64,000 nucleotides of DNA from Flavobacterium sp. Lineage in GTDB: Bacteria > Bacteroidota > Bacteroidia > Flavobacteriales > Flavobacteriaceae. The notes below the pieces were generated by a model. It was not told where the DNA came from. It saw nothing but the letters and a program-made list of their open reading frames with translations, and did no database searches. The stretch is from the NCBI GenBank assembly GCA_030151255.1, contig JASLED010000019.1, positions 26,442 to 90,441 of the forward strand, given 5' to 3'. Both the position numbers and the translations under genes were made by a program. This document shows positions 8,334 through 17,187 of this stretch, piece by piece (the stretch's first letter is position 1; each line of letters opens with the position of its first letter).

Positions 8334-9404
8334 ATGAGCCATAAAGAAGAAAATATTAAAGTAGGAATATCTATCGGCGATTTAAACGGTATTGGTCCAG
8401 AAGTAATACTTAAATGTTTCGAAGACAATAGAATGCTTGAGTTTTGTACACCTATAATATTTGGTAGTTCAAAACCATTATCATACGTTAAAAAAAACAT
8501 CAATAGCAATGTGAATTTTCAAGGCATTGAAAGTATTGAACAAGCTATTACCGGTAAAGTAAACGTATTAAATCTTTGGAAAGAAAATGTAAACATAAAC
8601 TTTGGCCAAAATGATCCTTTGGTTGGAGAATACGCTATAAAATCTTTTACCGCAGCAACAGCCGCTTTAAAAAATGGCGATATAGATGTTTTAGTTACTG
8701 CTCCTATCAACAAATACAATACTCAATTAGAAGATTTCAAATACCCTGGACACACTAATTATTTAAACGAACAATTAGAAGGCGAAGCATTAATGCTATT
8801 GGTAAGCGATGAATTAAAAGTTGGTTTATTAACAGATCACTTACCCATTAAAGATGTAGCACAAGCTATAACTCCAGATTTGATTATTAAAAAAGTAAAA
8901 ACAATAGAAAATGCATTAATCAATGACTTCAATATTCTAAAACCACGCATAGCTGTACTTGGATTAAACCCACACGCAGGTGACGAAGGTGTTATAGGAT
9001 CAGAAGAAATAGATATCATAAAACCAACAATCACGAAACTAGCCGAAGAAGGCGTTTTAGTTACCGGTCCATTTCCAGCAGATGGATTTTTTGGTTCTCA
9101 ATTGTATTTAAAATTTGATGCAGTAATAGCTTGCTATCACGATCAGGGCTTAGCTCCATTTAAAGCACTTTCATTTAGCAAGGGAATAAATTATACTGCC
9201 GGTTTAAACAAAATACGAACTTCACCCGATCATGGCACCGCTTATGATATAGCAGGAAAAAACCTAGCAGACCCTACCTCATTTATAGAAGCCTTATATT
9301 TGGCATTAGATATTTTCAAAAATAGAAGTAGAAATGAAGAAGCAGCTAGCAATCCGTTAATTCCTCAAGAAAAAGAAAATAGCACAAAAAAATTTGATAA
9401 TTAG
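8334..9404 (+). CDS. pdxA: 4-hydroxythreonine-4-phosphate dehydrogenase PdxA
   Basis: NAD-dependent oxidative step of pyridoxal phosphate synthesis (DXP-dependent route). I place the start at 8334 (MSHKEENIKVGISIGDLNG), giving 356 residues. The frame is open upstream to 8208, but that part reads antisense to ribE and is not conserved in character. Family marks are GDLNGIGPE at the N-terminus, the metal-site sequences PGHTNYL, YHDQGLAPFK and SPDHGTAYDIAG, and TAPINK. A promoter for the next gene overlaps its stop codon, so it is probably transcribed separately from DUF177-rpmF. Confidence 0.97.
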   Translation: MSHKEENIKVGISIGDLNGIGPEVILKCFEDNRMLEFCTPIIFGSSKPLSYVKKNINSNVNFQGIESIEQAITGKVNVLNLWKENVNINFGQNDPLVGEYAIKSFTAATAALKNGDIDVLVTAPINKYNTQLEDFKYPGHTNYLNEQLEGEALMLLVSDELKVGLLTDHLPIKDVAQAITPDLIIKKVKTIENALINDFNILKPRIAVLGLNPHAGDEGVIGSEEIDIIKPTITKLAEEGVLVTGPFPADGFFGSQLYLKFDAVIACYHDQGLAPFKALSFSKGINYTAGLNKIRTSPDHGTAYDIAGKNLADPTSFIEALYLALDIFKNRSRNEEAASNPLIPQEKENSTKKFDN

Positions 9405-9405
9405 C

Positions 9406-9433
9406 TTGTAATAATAATATTTTTTTATCTTTG
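9406..9433 (+). promoter_or_regulatory. Promoter of the DUF177-rpmF unit
   Basis: TTG at 9406-9408 and TATCTTTG at 9426-9433 are separated by 17 bases; the -7 element fits TAnnTTTG and is followed by C. Start of transcription near 9440 rules out the upstream ATG-less extension and fixes the DUF177 start at 9455. Confidence 0.7.
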
Positions 9434-9454
9434 CACGCTCAAATCATTCATTTG

Positions 9455-10033
9455 ATGAATACCGAAAAAACATATTCAATATCCTTTACTGGATTGAAAG
9501 ATGGAAATCATACGTTTGAATACGTTATAGATAATAAGTTTTTTGAAAACTTTTCTTATGACGATTTCAACAGTATAAACACAAAAATAACCGTTCTTTT
9601 AAATAAGAAAACAAATCTACTGGAAGTAAAACTAACAGCAGAAGGAGTAGTAAATGTTCCTTGTGATAGCACAAATGAAAACTTCGACTTACCAATTGAA
9701 AATGAATTCAATTTAATAGTAAAGTTTGGAGAAGAATTTAACAACGATCACGACGAATTACTTGTAATTCCATTTACAGCTCATGAAATAGATTTAACGC
9801 ATTATATTTACGAATTATTAGTGCTTTCTATTCCTGTAAAAAGAGTACATCCTGATGTAGTAGAAGATGAAGACGAGTTTGACGAAGATGAATTTGATTC
9901 ACTATTTGATGATGACAATGACGATTTTGACAACATTGAAGATTTCGATGACGAAGATATAGATGAAGATTCTAATAATAAAGAAATAGATCCCAGATGG
10001 GACGAATTAAAAAAACTATTAACGGATAAATAA
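9455..10033 (+). CDS. DUF177 (YceD-type) protein
   Basis: Member of the DUF177/YceD family, found next to rpmF in very many bacteria and linked in the literature to 23S rRNA maturation; the precise role is not certain. The start at 9455 (MNTEKTYSISFTGLKDG, 192 residues) is chosen because the promoter -7 box ends at 9433. The N-terminal 130 residues are a beta-rich domain with the conserved block CDSTNENFDLPI and EIDLTHYIYELLVLSIPVK. The tail (about 138-175) is extremely acidic, a run of Asp/Glu typical of this family. rpmF follows after nine bases. Confidence 0.9.
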   Translation: MNTEKTYSISFTGLKDGNHTFEYVIDNKFFENFSYDDFNSINTKITVLLNKKTNLLEVKLTAEGVVNVPCDSTNENFDLPIENEFNLIVKFGEEFNNDHDELLVIPFTAHEIDLTHYIYELLVLSIPVKRVHPDVVEDEDEFDEDEFDSLFDDDNDDFDNIEDFDDEDIDEDSNNKEIDPRWDELKKLLTDK

Positions 10034-10042
10034 TATAGTAAA

Positions 10043-10240
10043 ATGGCACATCCTAAGAGAAAGACCTCGAAAACAAGAAGAGATAAAAGAAGAACGCATT
10101 ACAAAGCTGTAGCTCCGACTATCGCTACTTGTCCTGTTACTGGTGAAGCTCACTTATTTCACAGAGCTTACTGGCACGAAGGTAAGCTTTACTACAGAGG
10201 ACAAGTTGTAATTGACAAAACAACAGAAGTAGAGGCATAA
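10043..10240 (+). CDS. rpmF: 50S ribosomal protein L32
   Basis: Small basic protein of the large ribosomal subunit, 65 residues. The start MAHPKRKTSKTRRDKRR is the standard L32 N-terminus, followed by a central CPVTGE segment. Only one Cys is present, so it is the zinc-free (C-minus) form. It is cotranscribed with DUF177 and followed by a hairpin terminator. Confidence 0.98.
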   Translation: MAHPKRKTSKTRRDKRRTHYKAVAPTIATCPVTGEAHLFHRAYWHEGKLYYRGQVVIDKTTEVEA

Positions 10241-10255
10241 GCTTTAGAACAGAAC

Positions 10256-10288
10256 AAACTCTCACATGCTGTGGGAGTTTTTTTTTAT
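10256..10288 (+). terminator. Terminator after rpmF
   Basis: An 11-bp stem (aaactctcaca / tgtgggagttt, one G-T pair) with a 3-base loop is followed by a long T-run. It separates DUF177-rpmF from the fabH operon. Confidence 0.85.
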
Positions 10289-10360
10289 TCGAAATAGACA
10301 CTAAAAACGTATTTTATCGCTAAAATTCGGTTAAAAACGTTTTTTTTTGTAATTTTCCCT

Positions 10361-10368
10361 TATTTTTG
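10361..10368 (+). promoter_or_regulatory. -7 promoter box before fabH
   Basis: TATTTTTG fits TAnnTTTG. No good -33 element stands at the right distance. It lies 31 bases before the fabH ATG chosen at 10399, and an ATG at 10366 falls inside the box. Confidence 0.5.
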
Positions 10369-10398
10369 GAATGTTTTTATAAAGTAAAGCAACACCGT

Positions 10399-11397
10399 AT
10401 GACTAAAATAAACGCAGCCATTACTGCCGTTGGTTGTTATTTGCCCGAAACAAAATTGACCAACACGGACTTGGAAACAATGGTTGAAACCAATGACGAA
10501 TGGATTACCTCTCGTACAGGTATTAAAGAACGTAGAATTCTAAAAGTACCTGGAGCAGGCGCTTCGTACATGGCTATCAAAGCAGCTGAAAATTTAATAG
10601 AAAAATCGGGAGTAGATCCAAAAGAGATTGATCTAGTTTTAGTAGCAACTGCAACTGCAGATATGCCTGTAGCTGCAACTGCAGTATATGTAGCAACACA
10701 AATTGGTGCAACAAATGCATTTGCATTTGATTTACAAGCAGCCTGTTCAAGCTTTTTATACGGAATGTCTGTATCTTCTGCTTATATTGAATCAGGAAAA
10801 TACAAAAAAGTACTATTAATTGGTGCAGATAAAATGTCATCAATTATAGATTACACAGATAGAGCAACTTGTATTATTTTTGGAGATGCCGCTGGTGCAG
10901 CATTGTTCGAACCAAATACTGAAGGCTTAGGTATTATTGATGAATACTTAAGAAGTGATGGTATTGGAAGAGAATTTCTAAAAATTGACGCAGGAGGATC
11001 TATTCTACCGCCATCAGCAGAAACTGTGGCAAACAAACAACATTATGTATTCCAAGACGGTAAAACTGTCTTCAAATATGCCGTATCTAATATGGCTGAC
11101 GTTAGTGAAAAAATCATGCAACGCAACAACCTTACTCATAACGATGTAAACTGGTTGGCTGCACACCAAGCAAACAAACGAATCATTGACGCAACAGCTC
11201 ATAGAATGGGAGTAGACGACTCAAAAGTACTTATGAACATTGAGAAATACGGCAATACAACATCTGCTACTTTACCTCTATTATTATGTGATTTTGAAAA
11301 ACAACTAAAAAAAGGCGACAATATTATTTTCGCTACTTTTGGAGGTGGTTTCACATGGGGATCTATATATCTAAAGTGGGCTTACAATAGTAATTAA
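10399..11397 (+). CDS. fabH: 3-oxoacyl-ACP synthase III (KAS III)
   Basis: Condenses acetyl-CoA with malonyl-ACP to start fatty-acid synthesis. With the start at 10399 (MTKINAAITAVGCYLPE) the protein has 332 residues, normal for FabH. The catalytic triad is visible: Cys116 in LQAACSSFLYG, His256 in AAHQANKRI and Asn286 in KYGNTTSATLPL. The C-terminal block GGGFTWGSIYLKW is typical. An ATG 33 bases upstream overlaps the -7 box and is rejected. It begins the fabH-accB-accC cluster, 31 bases before accB, linking initiation of chains with malonyl-CoA supply. Confidence 0.97.
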   Translation: MTKINAAITAVGCYLPETKLTNTDLETMVETNDEWITSRTGIKERRILKVPGAGASYMAIKAAENLIEKSGVDPKEIDLVLVATATADMPVAATAVYVATQIGATNAFAFDLQAACSSFLYGMSVSSAYIESGKYKKVLLIGADKMSSIIDYTDRATCIIFGDAAGAALFEPNTEGLGIIDEYLRSDGIGREFLKIDAGGSILPPSAETVANKQHYVFQDGKTVFKYAVSNMADVSEKIMQRNNLTHNDVNWLAAHQANKRIIDATAHRMGVDDSKVLMNIEKYGNTTSATLPLLLCDFEKQLKKGDNIIFATFGGGFTWGSIYLKWAYNSN

Positions 11398-11428
11398 CAA
11401 GAAGAAAAACTAACGAATACTTTTCGGT

Positions 11429-11911
11429 ATGGACATTAAAGAAATTCAAAACCTAATCAAATTCGTAGCTAAATCAGGAGCTACAGAAGTAAAATTAGAA
11501 ATGGATGATTTTAAAATCACCATCAAAACAACAGAAACAGGAAACACTGAAACTACTTACATTCAGCAAGTACCTGCAACAACTGCAATTCAAGCTGCAC
11601 CAGTTGTTGCTGCGCCAGTTGTAGAGAATGCACCAGTTGCTACTGAAGCAAAAGCTGATGAAAATTCTAAATATATTACTGTAAAATCTCCTATCATTGG
11701 TACATTCTACAGAAAACCATCACCAGACAAAGCTCCATTCGCAGAAGTTGGAACTGTAGTAAAACCAGGTGACGTTTTATGTGTAATTGAAGCGATGAAA
11801 TTATTCAACGAAATTGAATCAGAAGTTTCAGGAAAAATCGTTAAAGTATTAATTGACGACTCTTCTCCAGTTGAATTTGATCAACCATTATTCTTAGTTG
11901 ATCCATCTTAA
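11429..11911 (+). CDS. accB: Biotin carboxyl carrier protein of acetyl-CoA carboxylase
   Basis: Carries the biotin that moves CO2 between the two halves of acetyl-CoA carboxylase. The 160 residues have an N-terminal helix region (MDIKEIQNLIKFVAKSG), an Ala/Pro/Val-rich linker (about 45-75) and a C-terminal biotinyl domain. The biotin-accepting Lys124 sits in the standard IEAMKLFNEIE motif. It lies between fabH and accC in one direction. Confidence 0.98.
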   Translation: MDIKEIQNLIKFVAKSGATEVKLEMDDFKITIKTTETGNTETTYIQQVPATTAIQAAPVVAAPVVENAPVATEAKADENSKYITVKSPIIGTFYRKPSPDKAPFAEVGTVVKPGDVLCVIEAMKLFNEIESEVSGKIVKVLIDDSSPVEFDQPLFLVDPS

Positions 11912-11975
11912 GAAATTAAGAATCGTTCTTTTAAACTTAATAAAAGAAAAAAATTACATTTAAAAATTTCAAAAG

Positions 11976-13325
11976 ATGTTTAAAAAAATATTAATTGCAA
12001 ATAGAGGCGAAATTGCTTTACGCATCATCAGAACGTGTAAAGAAATGGGAATCAAAACAGTAGCAGTTTACTCTACTGCTGATGCAGATAGCCTTCACGT
12101 TCGATTTGCTGATGAAGCTGTTTGTATAGGACCTGCTCCTTCAAGCCAATCGTATTTAAAAATATCAAACATTATAGCTGCTGCAGAAATTACAAATGCA
12201 GACGCTATACACCCAGGATATGGTTTCTTAGCTGAAAATGCTAAATTTTCAAAAATCTGTCAAGAGCACGGAGTAAAATTCATCGGTGCATCTCCAGAGA
12301 TGATTGAAAAAATGGGAGACAAAGCTACTGCAAAAGAAACAATGAAAGCTGCTGGAGTACCTACTGTACCGGGTTCAGAAGGTTTATTAGAATCTGTTGA
12401 ACACGCTAAAGCTACAGCAAAAGCAATTGGTTATCCAGTAATGATGAAAGCTACAGCAGGTGGTGGTGGAAAAGGAATGCGTGAAATCTTCAAAGAAGAA
12501 GACCTAGACAGAGCTTGGGAAAGCGCAAGAAACGAAGCTGCTGCTGCATTTGGAAATGACGGTATGTACATGGAAAAACTAATTGTAGATCCACGTCATA
12601 TTGAAATCCAAATTGTAGGAGATCAATACGGAAAAGCTTGTCACCTTTCTGAAAGAGACTGTTCTATTCAAAGACGTCACCAAAAACTTACAGAAGAAAC
12701 CCCTTCTCCATTCATGACAGACGAATTGAGAGATAAAATGGGAGAAGCTGCTGTAAAAGCTGCAGAATTCATCAAATACGAAGGTGCTGGAACAATTGAA
12801 TTTTTAGTAGACAAAGATCGTAACTTCTACTTTATGGAAATGAATACTCGTATCCAAGTAGAACACCCAATTACTGAACAAGTAATTGATTATGATTTAA
12901 TTCGTGAACAAATTTTAGTAGCTGCTGGTGTGCCAATTTCTGGAAAAAATTATTTACCAAAACTTCATTCAATCGAAGTTCGTATTAATGCTGAAGATCC
13001 ATTCAACGACTTCAGACCTTCTCCAGGAAAAATAACGACATTACATGCTCCAGGCGGGCATGGAGTACGTTTAGACACACATGTTTATTCTGGTTACTCT
13101 ATTCCTCCAAATTACGATTCAATGATCGCTAAATTAATTACAACTGCTCAAACAAGAGAAGAAGCAATTAATAAAATGAAGCGTGCATTAGACGAATTTG
13201 TTATTGAAGGAATTAAAACAACTATTCCATTCCACAGACAATTAATGGACGATCCAAACTATATTGCTGGTAATTATACAACAGCATTTATGGAATCATT
13301 TCACATGAAACCAATTGAAGAATAG
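11976..13325 (+). CDS. accC: Biotin carboxylase of acetyl-CoA carboxylase
   Basis: ATP-dependent carboxylation of biotin on AccB. The 449 residues match AccC length. Seen in order: KILIANRGEIALRI start, HPGYGFLAENA, the Gly-rich ATP loop KATAGGGGKGMR (about 159-170), the HQK-containing block ERDCSIQRRHQKLTEE, and EMNTRIQVEHPITE. It is the last gene of fabH-accB-accC and ends at a strong hairpin. The carboxyltransferase subunits are not in this window. Confidence 0.98.
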   Translation: MFKKILIANRGEIALRIIRTCKEMGIKTVAVYSTADADSLHVRFADEAVCIGPAPSSQSYLKISNIIAAAEITNADAIHPGYGFLAENAKFSKICQEHGVKFIGASPEMIEKMGDKATAKETMKAAGVPTVPGSEGLLESVEHAKATAKAIGYPVMMKATAGGGGKGMREIFKEEDLDRAWESARNEAAAAFGNDGMYMEKLIVDPRHIEIQIVGDQYGKACHLSERDCSIQRRHQKLTEETPSPFMTDELRDKMGEAAVKAAEFIKYEGAGTIEFLVDKDRNFYFMEMNTRIQVEHPITEQVIDYDLIREQILVAAGVPISGKNYLPKLHSIEVRINAEDPFNDFRPSPGKITTLHAPGGHGVRLDTHVYSGYSIPPNYDSMIAKLITTAQTREEAINKMKRALDEFVIEGIKTTIPFHRQLMDDPNYIAGNYTTAFMESFHMKPIEE

Positions 13326-13343
13326 TTTAAAAAACATAATTAT

Positions 13344-13383
13344 AAAAAGCAGATTAATTTTCAAAAATTAATCTGCTTTTTTA
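13344..13383 (+). terminator. Terminator after accC
   Basis: A long stem (aaaagcagattaattt / aaattaatctgctttt) with a 4-base loop is followed by a T-run. Confidence 0.85.
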
Positions 13384-13493
13384 TTTTATACATTAAATCC
13401 TTTAATAAATCATACAAAATAGTTGAAAATTAAAGAAAAAAATATTTTTTAAAAATAAAATAAAAACTTTCACGTTACCCGCCAAAAAAATTA

Positions 13494-13501
13494 TATATTT
13501 G
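13494..13501 (+). promoter_or_regulatory. -7 promoter box of the cold-shock gene
   Basis: TATATTTG is an exact TAnnTTTG match, 29 bases before the ATG. The -33 element is poor. The leader would be only about 25 bases, so a long cold-shock leader structure like that of E. coli cspA is not present. Confidence 0.6.
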
Positions 13502-13530
13502 GAACTCTAATATATTTATTTTTAAAAAAA

Positions 13531-13731
13531 ATGCACACAGGCGTAATTAAATTCTTCAACGAAGACAAAGGATTTGGTTTTATCACCAACGACTCAACAA
13601 AACAAGACATTTTTGTTCACATCACAGGATTAAAAACAAAAAATGTAGAGCAAGGTAATCGTGTTTCTTACGAAGAAGAACAAGGAAAAAAAGGGCTTAT
13701 AGCTACTAATGTTCAAGTGATAGAAGATTAA
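13531..13731 (+). CDS. Cold-shock domain protein (CspA family)
   Basis: Small single-stranded nucleic-acid-binding protein of 66 residues, a single cold-shock domain. The RNP1 motif KGFGFI (about 14-19) and RNP2 motif DIFVHI (about 28-33) are intact, and the start MHTGVIKFFNEDKGFGFI is typical. It is a single gene with its own promoter and terminator. Whether it is cold-induced cannot be read from the sequence; many family members are constitutive RNA chaperones. Confidence 0.96.
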   Translation: MHTGVIKFFNEDKGFGFITNDSTKQDIFVHITGLKTKNVEQGNRVSYEEEQGKKGLIATNVQVIED

Positions 13732-13756
13732 AAAAATATATAATTTTCCATTACAC

Positions 13757-13790
13757 AAAGCTGTCTAATTCAATTTAGGCAGCTTTTTTT
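13757..13790 (+). terminator. Terminator after the cold-shock gene
   Basis: Stem aaagctgtctaa / ttaggcagcttt (one G-T pair), 6-base loop, T-run. It insulates the nuo operon. Confidence 0.8.
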
Positions 13791-13875
13791 ATTACTAATT
13801 CTTTTTATTTATAATTAATCTAAATATATATTAACAATTATTAAGAAATTCTACTAATCCATAGAGTTCCAAAGC

Positions 13876-13906
13876 TTTGTAAAGACGAACTATGGCTCTA
13901 TATTTG
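13876..13906 (+). promoter_or_regulatory. Promoter of the nuo operon
   Basis: TTTG at 13876-13879 and TATATTTG at 13899-13906 with exactly 19 bases between them give a full match to the Bacteroidetes consensus. It is the only good promoter seen ahead of the 14 nuo genes. Confidence 0.8.
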
Positions 13907-13937
13907 TATGTCGTATTTTAACATAAAACTTTTACTT

Positions 13938-14303
13938 ATGCAATCAACTCAACTCGACTTTATACCCATTTTAATGCAAATTGCACTTGCCGCTGGTTTT
14001 GTGGCAGTTACAATATGGGTTTCTGACAAATTAGGTCCGAAAAAACATTCGAAAGTTAAAGACAGTACTTGGGAATGTGGGATTGAATCTTTAGGTAATG
14101 CAAGAATACCTTTTAATGTAAAATACTTTTTGGTAGCAATTTTATTCGTTCTTTTTGACGTTGAAGTAGTTTTCCTTTATCCTTGGGCAATGAATTTTCA
14201 AGAACTTGGATGGGATGGACTTGCGAAAATGGGAATCTTTTTATTTCTATTGGTAGTTGGGCTGTTATACGAATTTAAGAAAAAAGGCCTTGAGTGGGAT
14301 TAA
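13938..14303 (+). CDS. nuoA: NADH-quinone oxidoreductase subunit A
   Basis: Small membrane subunit of respiratory complex I, three predicted helices. I choose the ATG at 13938 (MQSTQLDFIPILMQIALAAG, 121 residues); a frame open from 13908 begins at the promoter -7 box and would not be transcribed. The conserved loop DSTWECGIESLGNARIPF and the helix VEVVFLYPWA are present. It is the first gene of the 14-gene nuo operon. Confidence 0.96.
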   Translation: MQSTQLDFIPILMQIALAAGFVAVTIWVSDKLGPKKHSKVKDSTWECGIESLGNARIPFNVKYFLVAILFVLFDVEVVFLYPWAMNFQELGWDGLAKMGIFLFLLVVGLLYEFKKKGLEWD

Positions 14304-14316
14304 ATAAATTAGGAAA

Positions 14317-14871
14317 ATGAGTGAGAAAAAATATAATACAGTAGAGGCTCCTGATGGATATGTAGGAGAAGGTTTTTTTGCTACTAAACTTAGTGAAGTA
14401 GTTGGATTGGCACGTGCAAATTCTATGTGGCCTTTGCCTTTTGCAACGTCATGTTGCGGTATTGAATTTATGGCTACAATGGCATCAACTTATGATGTAG
14501 CTCGTTTTGGTTCAGAACGTATGAGTTTCTCACCAAGACAAGCCGATATGCTTATGGTAATGGGCACAATCTCTAAAAAAATGGCTCCTATTTTACGCCA
14601 AGTATATGAACAAATGGCCGAACCAAAATGGGTTATTGCTGTTGGAGCATGTGCATCGTCTGGTGGTATTTTTGATACTTATTCAGTATTACAAGGCATT
14701 GATAAAGTAATTCCAGTTGATGTTTATGTACCTGGATGCCCTCCTAGACCAGAACAAATACTTGATGGTATTATGAGGTTACAAGACGTTATAAAAGCAG
14801 AATCTGTTTATCGCAGAGGAACAAAAGAATACGATGAGTTATTAAAATCTTATAACATAGAAAGTAAGTAG
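14317..14871 (+). CDS. nuoB: NADH-quinone oxidoreductase subunit B
   Basis: Peripheral-arm subunit that holds the terminal Fe-S cluster N2 beside the quinone site. The 184 residues carry the expected Cys set: the tandem pair in FATSCCGIEFM, then GACASSGG and VPGCPPRPEQILDG. Length and motifs are complete. It follows nuoA by 13 bases and is two bases before nuoC. Confidence 0.98.
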   Translation: MSEKKYNTVEAPDGYVGEGFFATKLSEVVGLARANSMWPLPFATSCCGIEFMATMASTYDVARFGSERMSFSPRQADMLMVMGTISKKMAPILRQVYEQMAEPKWVIAVGACASSGGIFDTYSVLQGIDKVIPVDVYVPGCPPRPEQILDGIMRLQDVIKAESVYRRGTKEYDELLKSYNIESK

Positions 14872-14873
14872 TT

Positions 14874-15395
14874 ATGGCATTAGATAATCAAACGATACAA
14901 GAAGCACTAATTTCAAATTTCCCGCTTTCTGTAAAAGATTTTCACGAACAACATGGCATGCTTGTTTTTGAAGCTACTGCTGAAGGAGTACACCAAGTTG
15001 TTAAATTCTTGAAAGAAAACGAACACATGAACTTCAATTTTATGACAGATGTATGTGGAGTACATTATCCAGATTTTGAAGAAGATAGACAATTAGCTGT
15101 TGTATACCATTTACACAACTGGATTGACAATGTGAGAATTCGTATTAAAACATATGTAAGTACTAAAAATCCAACGGTTGACTCAATGACAGATTTATTC
15201 AAATCTGCAAATTGGCAAGAAAGAGAAACTTTCGATTTCTACGGAATTATATTCAAAAATCATCCGCAGTTAAAGAGAATTTTAAATATGGATGAAATGG
15301 AATCACATCCATTGAGAAAAGAATTTCCATTAGAAGATGGCGGAAGAACAGACAAAGATGATAGATTCTTTGGTAGAACAATTCACAACTGTTAA
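14874..15395 (+). CDS. nuoC: NADH-quinone oxidoreductase subunit C
   Basis: Peripheral-arm structural subunit (30-kDa family) that packs against NuoD. The 173 residues end in the signature ERETFDFYGIIFKNHPQLKR followed by HPLRKEFPLEDGGRTDKDD. It is a separate gene, not fused to nuoD as in E. coli. It starts two bases after nuoB. Confidence 0.97.
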   Translation: MALDNQTIQEALISNFPLSVKDFHEQHGMLVFEATAEGVHQVVKFLKENEHMNFNFMTDVCGVHYPDFEEDRQLAVVYHLHNWIDNVRIRIKTYVSTKNPTVDSMTDLFKSANWQERETFDFYGIIFKNHPQLKRILNMDEMESHPLRKEFPLEDGGRTDKDDRFFGRTIHNC

Positions 15396-15414
15396 ACGGA
15401 TTAATTTTTAAGAT

Positions 15415-16650
15415 ATGTCAGACTTATTATTACCACCTGAGCAACGCTATGCTAAGCTTATTGAAGATAAATTTCAAGAGGATGGAACTGAGTTACAAAT
15501 TTTGAACTTAGGTCCCACTCACCCTGCAACGCATGGTATTTTTCAAAACATCATTTTACTAGATGGGGAAAAAGTACTAGAAGGTGAAGGTACTGTTGGT
15601 TATATACACCGTGCATTCGAAAAAATTGCAGAAAACAGACCGTTTTATCAAATTAACGTCTTAACAGACCGTTTAAATTACTGTTCATCGCCAATTAATA
15701 ATACTGCTTGGTGGATGACGGTTGAAAAAGCTTTGGGAATAGAAATTCCTAAACGCGTGCAATACTTGAGAGTTATCGTAATGGAATTGGCAAGAATTGC
15801 AGATCACATCGTTTGTAGCTCAGTAATGGGAGTAGATACAGGAGCTCTTACTGGCTTCTTATATGTATTCCAATACAGAGAAAAAATATATGAAATTTTC
15901 GAAGAAATTTCAGGTGCACGTTTAACTACCAATATGGGTAGAATTGGTGGATTTGAAAGAGAATGGAGTCCAGAGGTTTTCAAGAAAATTGATGAATTCT
16001 TAGCTGAATTTCCTGCTATTTGGAGTGAATTTGAAGGTTTATTGACAAGAAATAGAATCTTCATGGACAGAACCATAGGCGTTGGAGGTATTAGTGCTGA
16101 AGATGCTATTAACTTCGGTTTTACAGGCCCTAACCTAAGAGCTGCTGGTGTTGATTACGATGTTCGTGTTGCAACTCCATATTGTTCTTATGAAGATTTT
16201 GACTTCGAAATTCCTGTTGGAACTGCAGGTGATTGCTACGATCGTTTCTGTGTAAGAAATGCTGAAATTTGGGAAAGTTTAAAAATCATTCGCCAAGCTT
16301 TAGAAAAAATGCCTGAAGGACCTTACCATGCAGACGTTCCAGAGTATTATTTGCCTCCAAAAGAAGATGTTTATACCAACATGGAAGCATTAATCTATCA
16401 CTTTAAAATTGTAATGGGTGAAGTTCCAGTTCCTATAACAGAGCTTTACAACTGCGTTGAAGCAGGTAATGGCGAATTAGGTTTCTACCTAATCACTGAC
16501 GGAAGTAGAACTCCTTATCGCTTACATTTTAGAAGACCTTGTTTTATCATCTATCAAGCGTATAACGATATTGTAAAAGGCGGTATGTTGTCAGATGCTA
16601 TTATCACCCTATCAAGTTTAAACATTATTGCAGGAGAATTAGACGCATAA
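15415..16650 (+). CDS. nuoD: NADH-quinone oxidoreductase subunit D
   Basis: 49-kDa subunit that forms much of the quinone-binding cavity, derived from NiFe-hydrogenase large subunits. The 411 residues show LGPTHPATHG near the N-terminus (the quinone-site His), GYIHRAFEKIAENR, NNTAWW, and the C-terminal SLNIIAGELD(A). The hydrogenase metal-binding Cys are absent, as expected in complex I. Confidence 0.98.
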   Translation: MSDLLLPPEQRYAKLIEDKFQEDGTELQILNLGPTHPATHGIFQNIILLDGEKVLEGEGTVGYIHRAFEKIAENRPFYQINVLTDRLNYCSSPINNTAWWMTVEKALGIEIPKRVQYLRVIVMELARIADHIVCSSVMGVDTGALTGFLYVFQYREKIYEIFEEISGARLTTNMGRIGGFEREWSPEVFKKIDEFLAEFPAIWSEFEGLLTRNRIFMDRTIGVGGISAEDAINFGFTGPNLRAAGVDYDVRVATPYCSYEDFDFEIPVGTAGDCYDRFCVRNAEIWESLKIIRQALEKMPEGPYHADVPEYYLPPKEDVYTNMEALIYHFKIVMGEVPVPITELYNCVEAGNGELGFYLITDGSRTPYRLHFRRPCFIIYQAYNDIVKGGMLSDAIITLSSLNIIAGELDA

Positions 16651-16652
16651 TC

Positions 16653-17183
16653 ATGGAAACAAAAAAATACAAACAAAATATAAACATCACGCCAGAACTG
16701 CAAAGTCGTATTGACGAACTTTTAAGTCATTATCCATCAGACAAAAAGAAGTCGGCACTTTTGCCAGTATTGCATGCAGCTCAGGATGCGCACGACAATT
16801 GGTTGAGCGTAGAATTGATGGACAAAGTAGCAGAAATTTTAGACATTACTCCTATTGAGGTTTATGAAGTAGTTACTTTCTACTCTATGTATAACCAAAA
16901 ACCAATGGGTAAATACATGTTTGAATTCTGCTTAACATCTTGCTGCGGAATTAGAGGAGCAGATGATATGATGGAATATGCTTGTGAAAAACTACAAATT
17001 AAACCAGGAGAAACTACAACTGATGGTCTATTTTCAGTAGTTGGTGTTCAGTGTTTAGGTGCTTGTGGATATGCCCCAATGATGCAATTGGGCGATTTCT
17101 ATAAAGAAAATCTGACCAAAGAAAAAATCGACCAAATTATTGAAGACTGTAAAGCAGGAAACGTAATTCTTCATGATAAATAG
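16653..17183 (+). CDS. nuoE: NADH-quinone oxidoreductase subunit E
   Basis: 24-kDa subunit with the 2Fe-2S cluster N1a in the NADH module. The 176 residues have the thioredoxin-like cluster Cys: CLTSCCGIRG (C-x4-C) and CLGACGYAP (C-x3-C). It begins two bases after nuoD. Its presence, with nuoF and nuoG, means this complex can take electrons from NADH; some Bacteroidetes lack this module. Confidence 0.97.
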   Translation: METKKYKQNINITPELQSRIDELLSHYPSDKKKSALLPVLHAAQDAHDNWLSVELMDKVAEILDITPIEVYEVVTFYSMYNQKPMGKYMFEFCLTSCCGIRGADDMMEYACEKLQIKPGETTTDGLFSVVGVQCLGACGYAPMMQLGDFYKENLTKEKIDQIIEDCKAGNVILHDK

Positions 17184-17187
17184 TAAT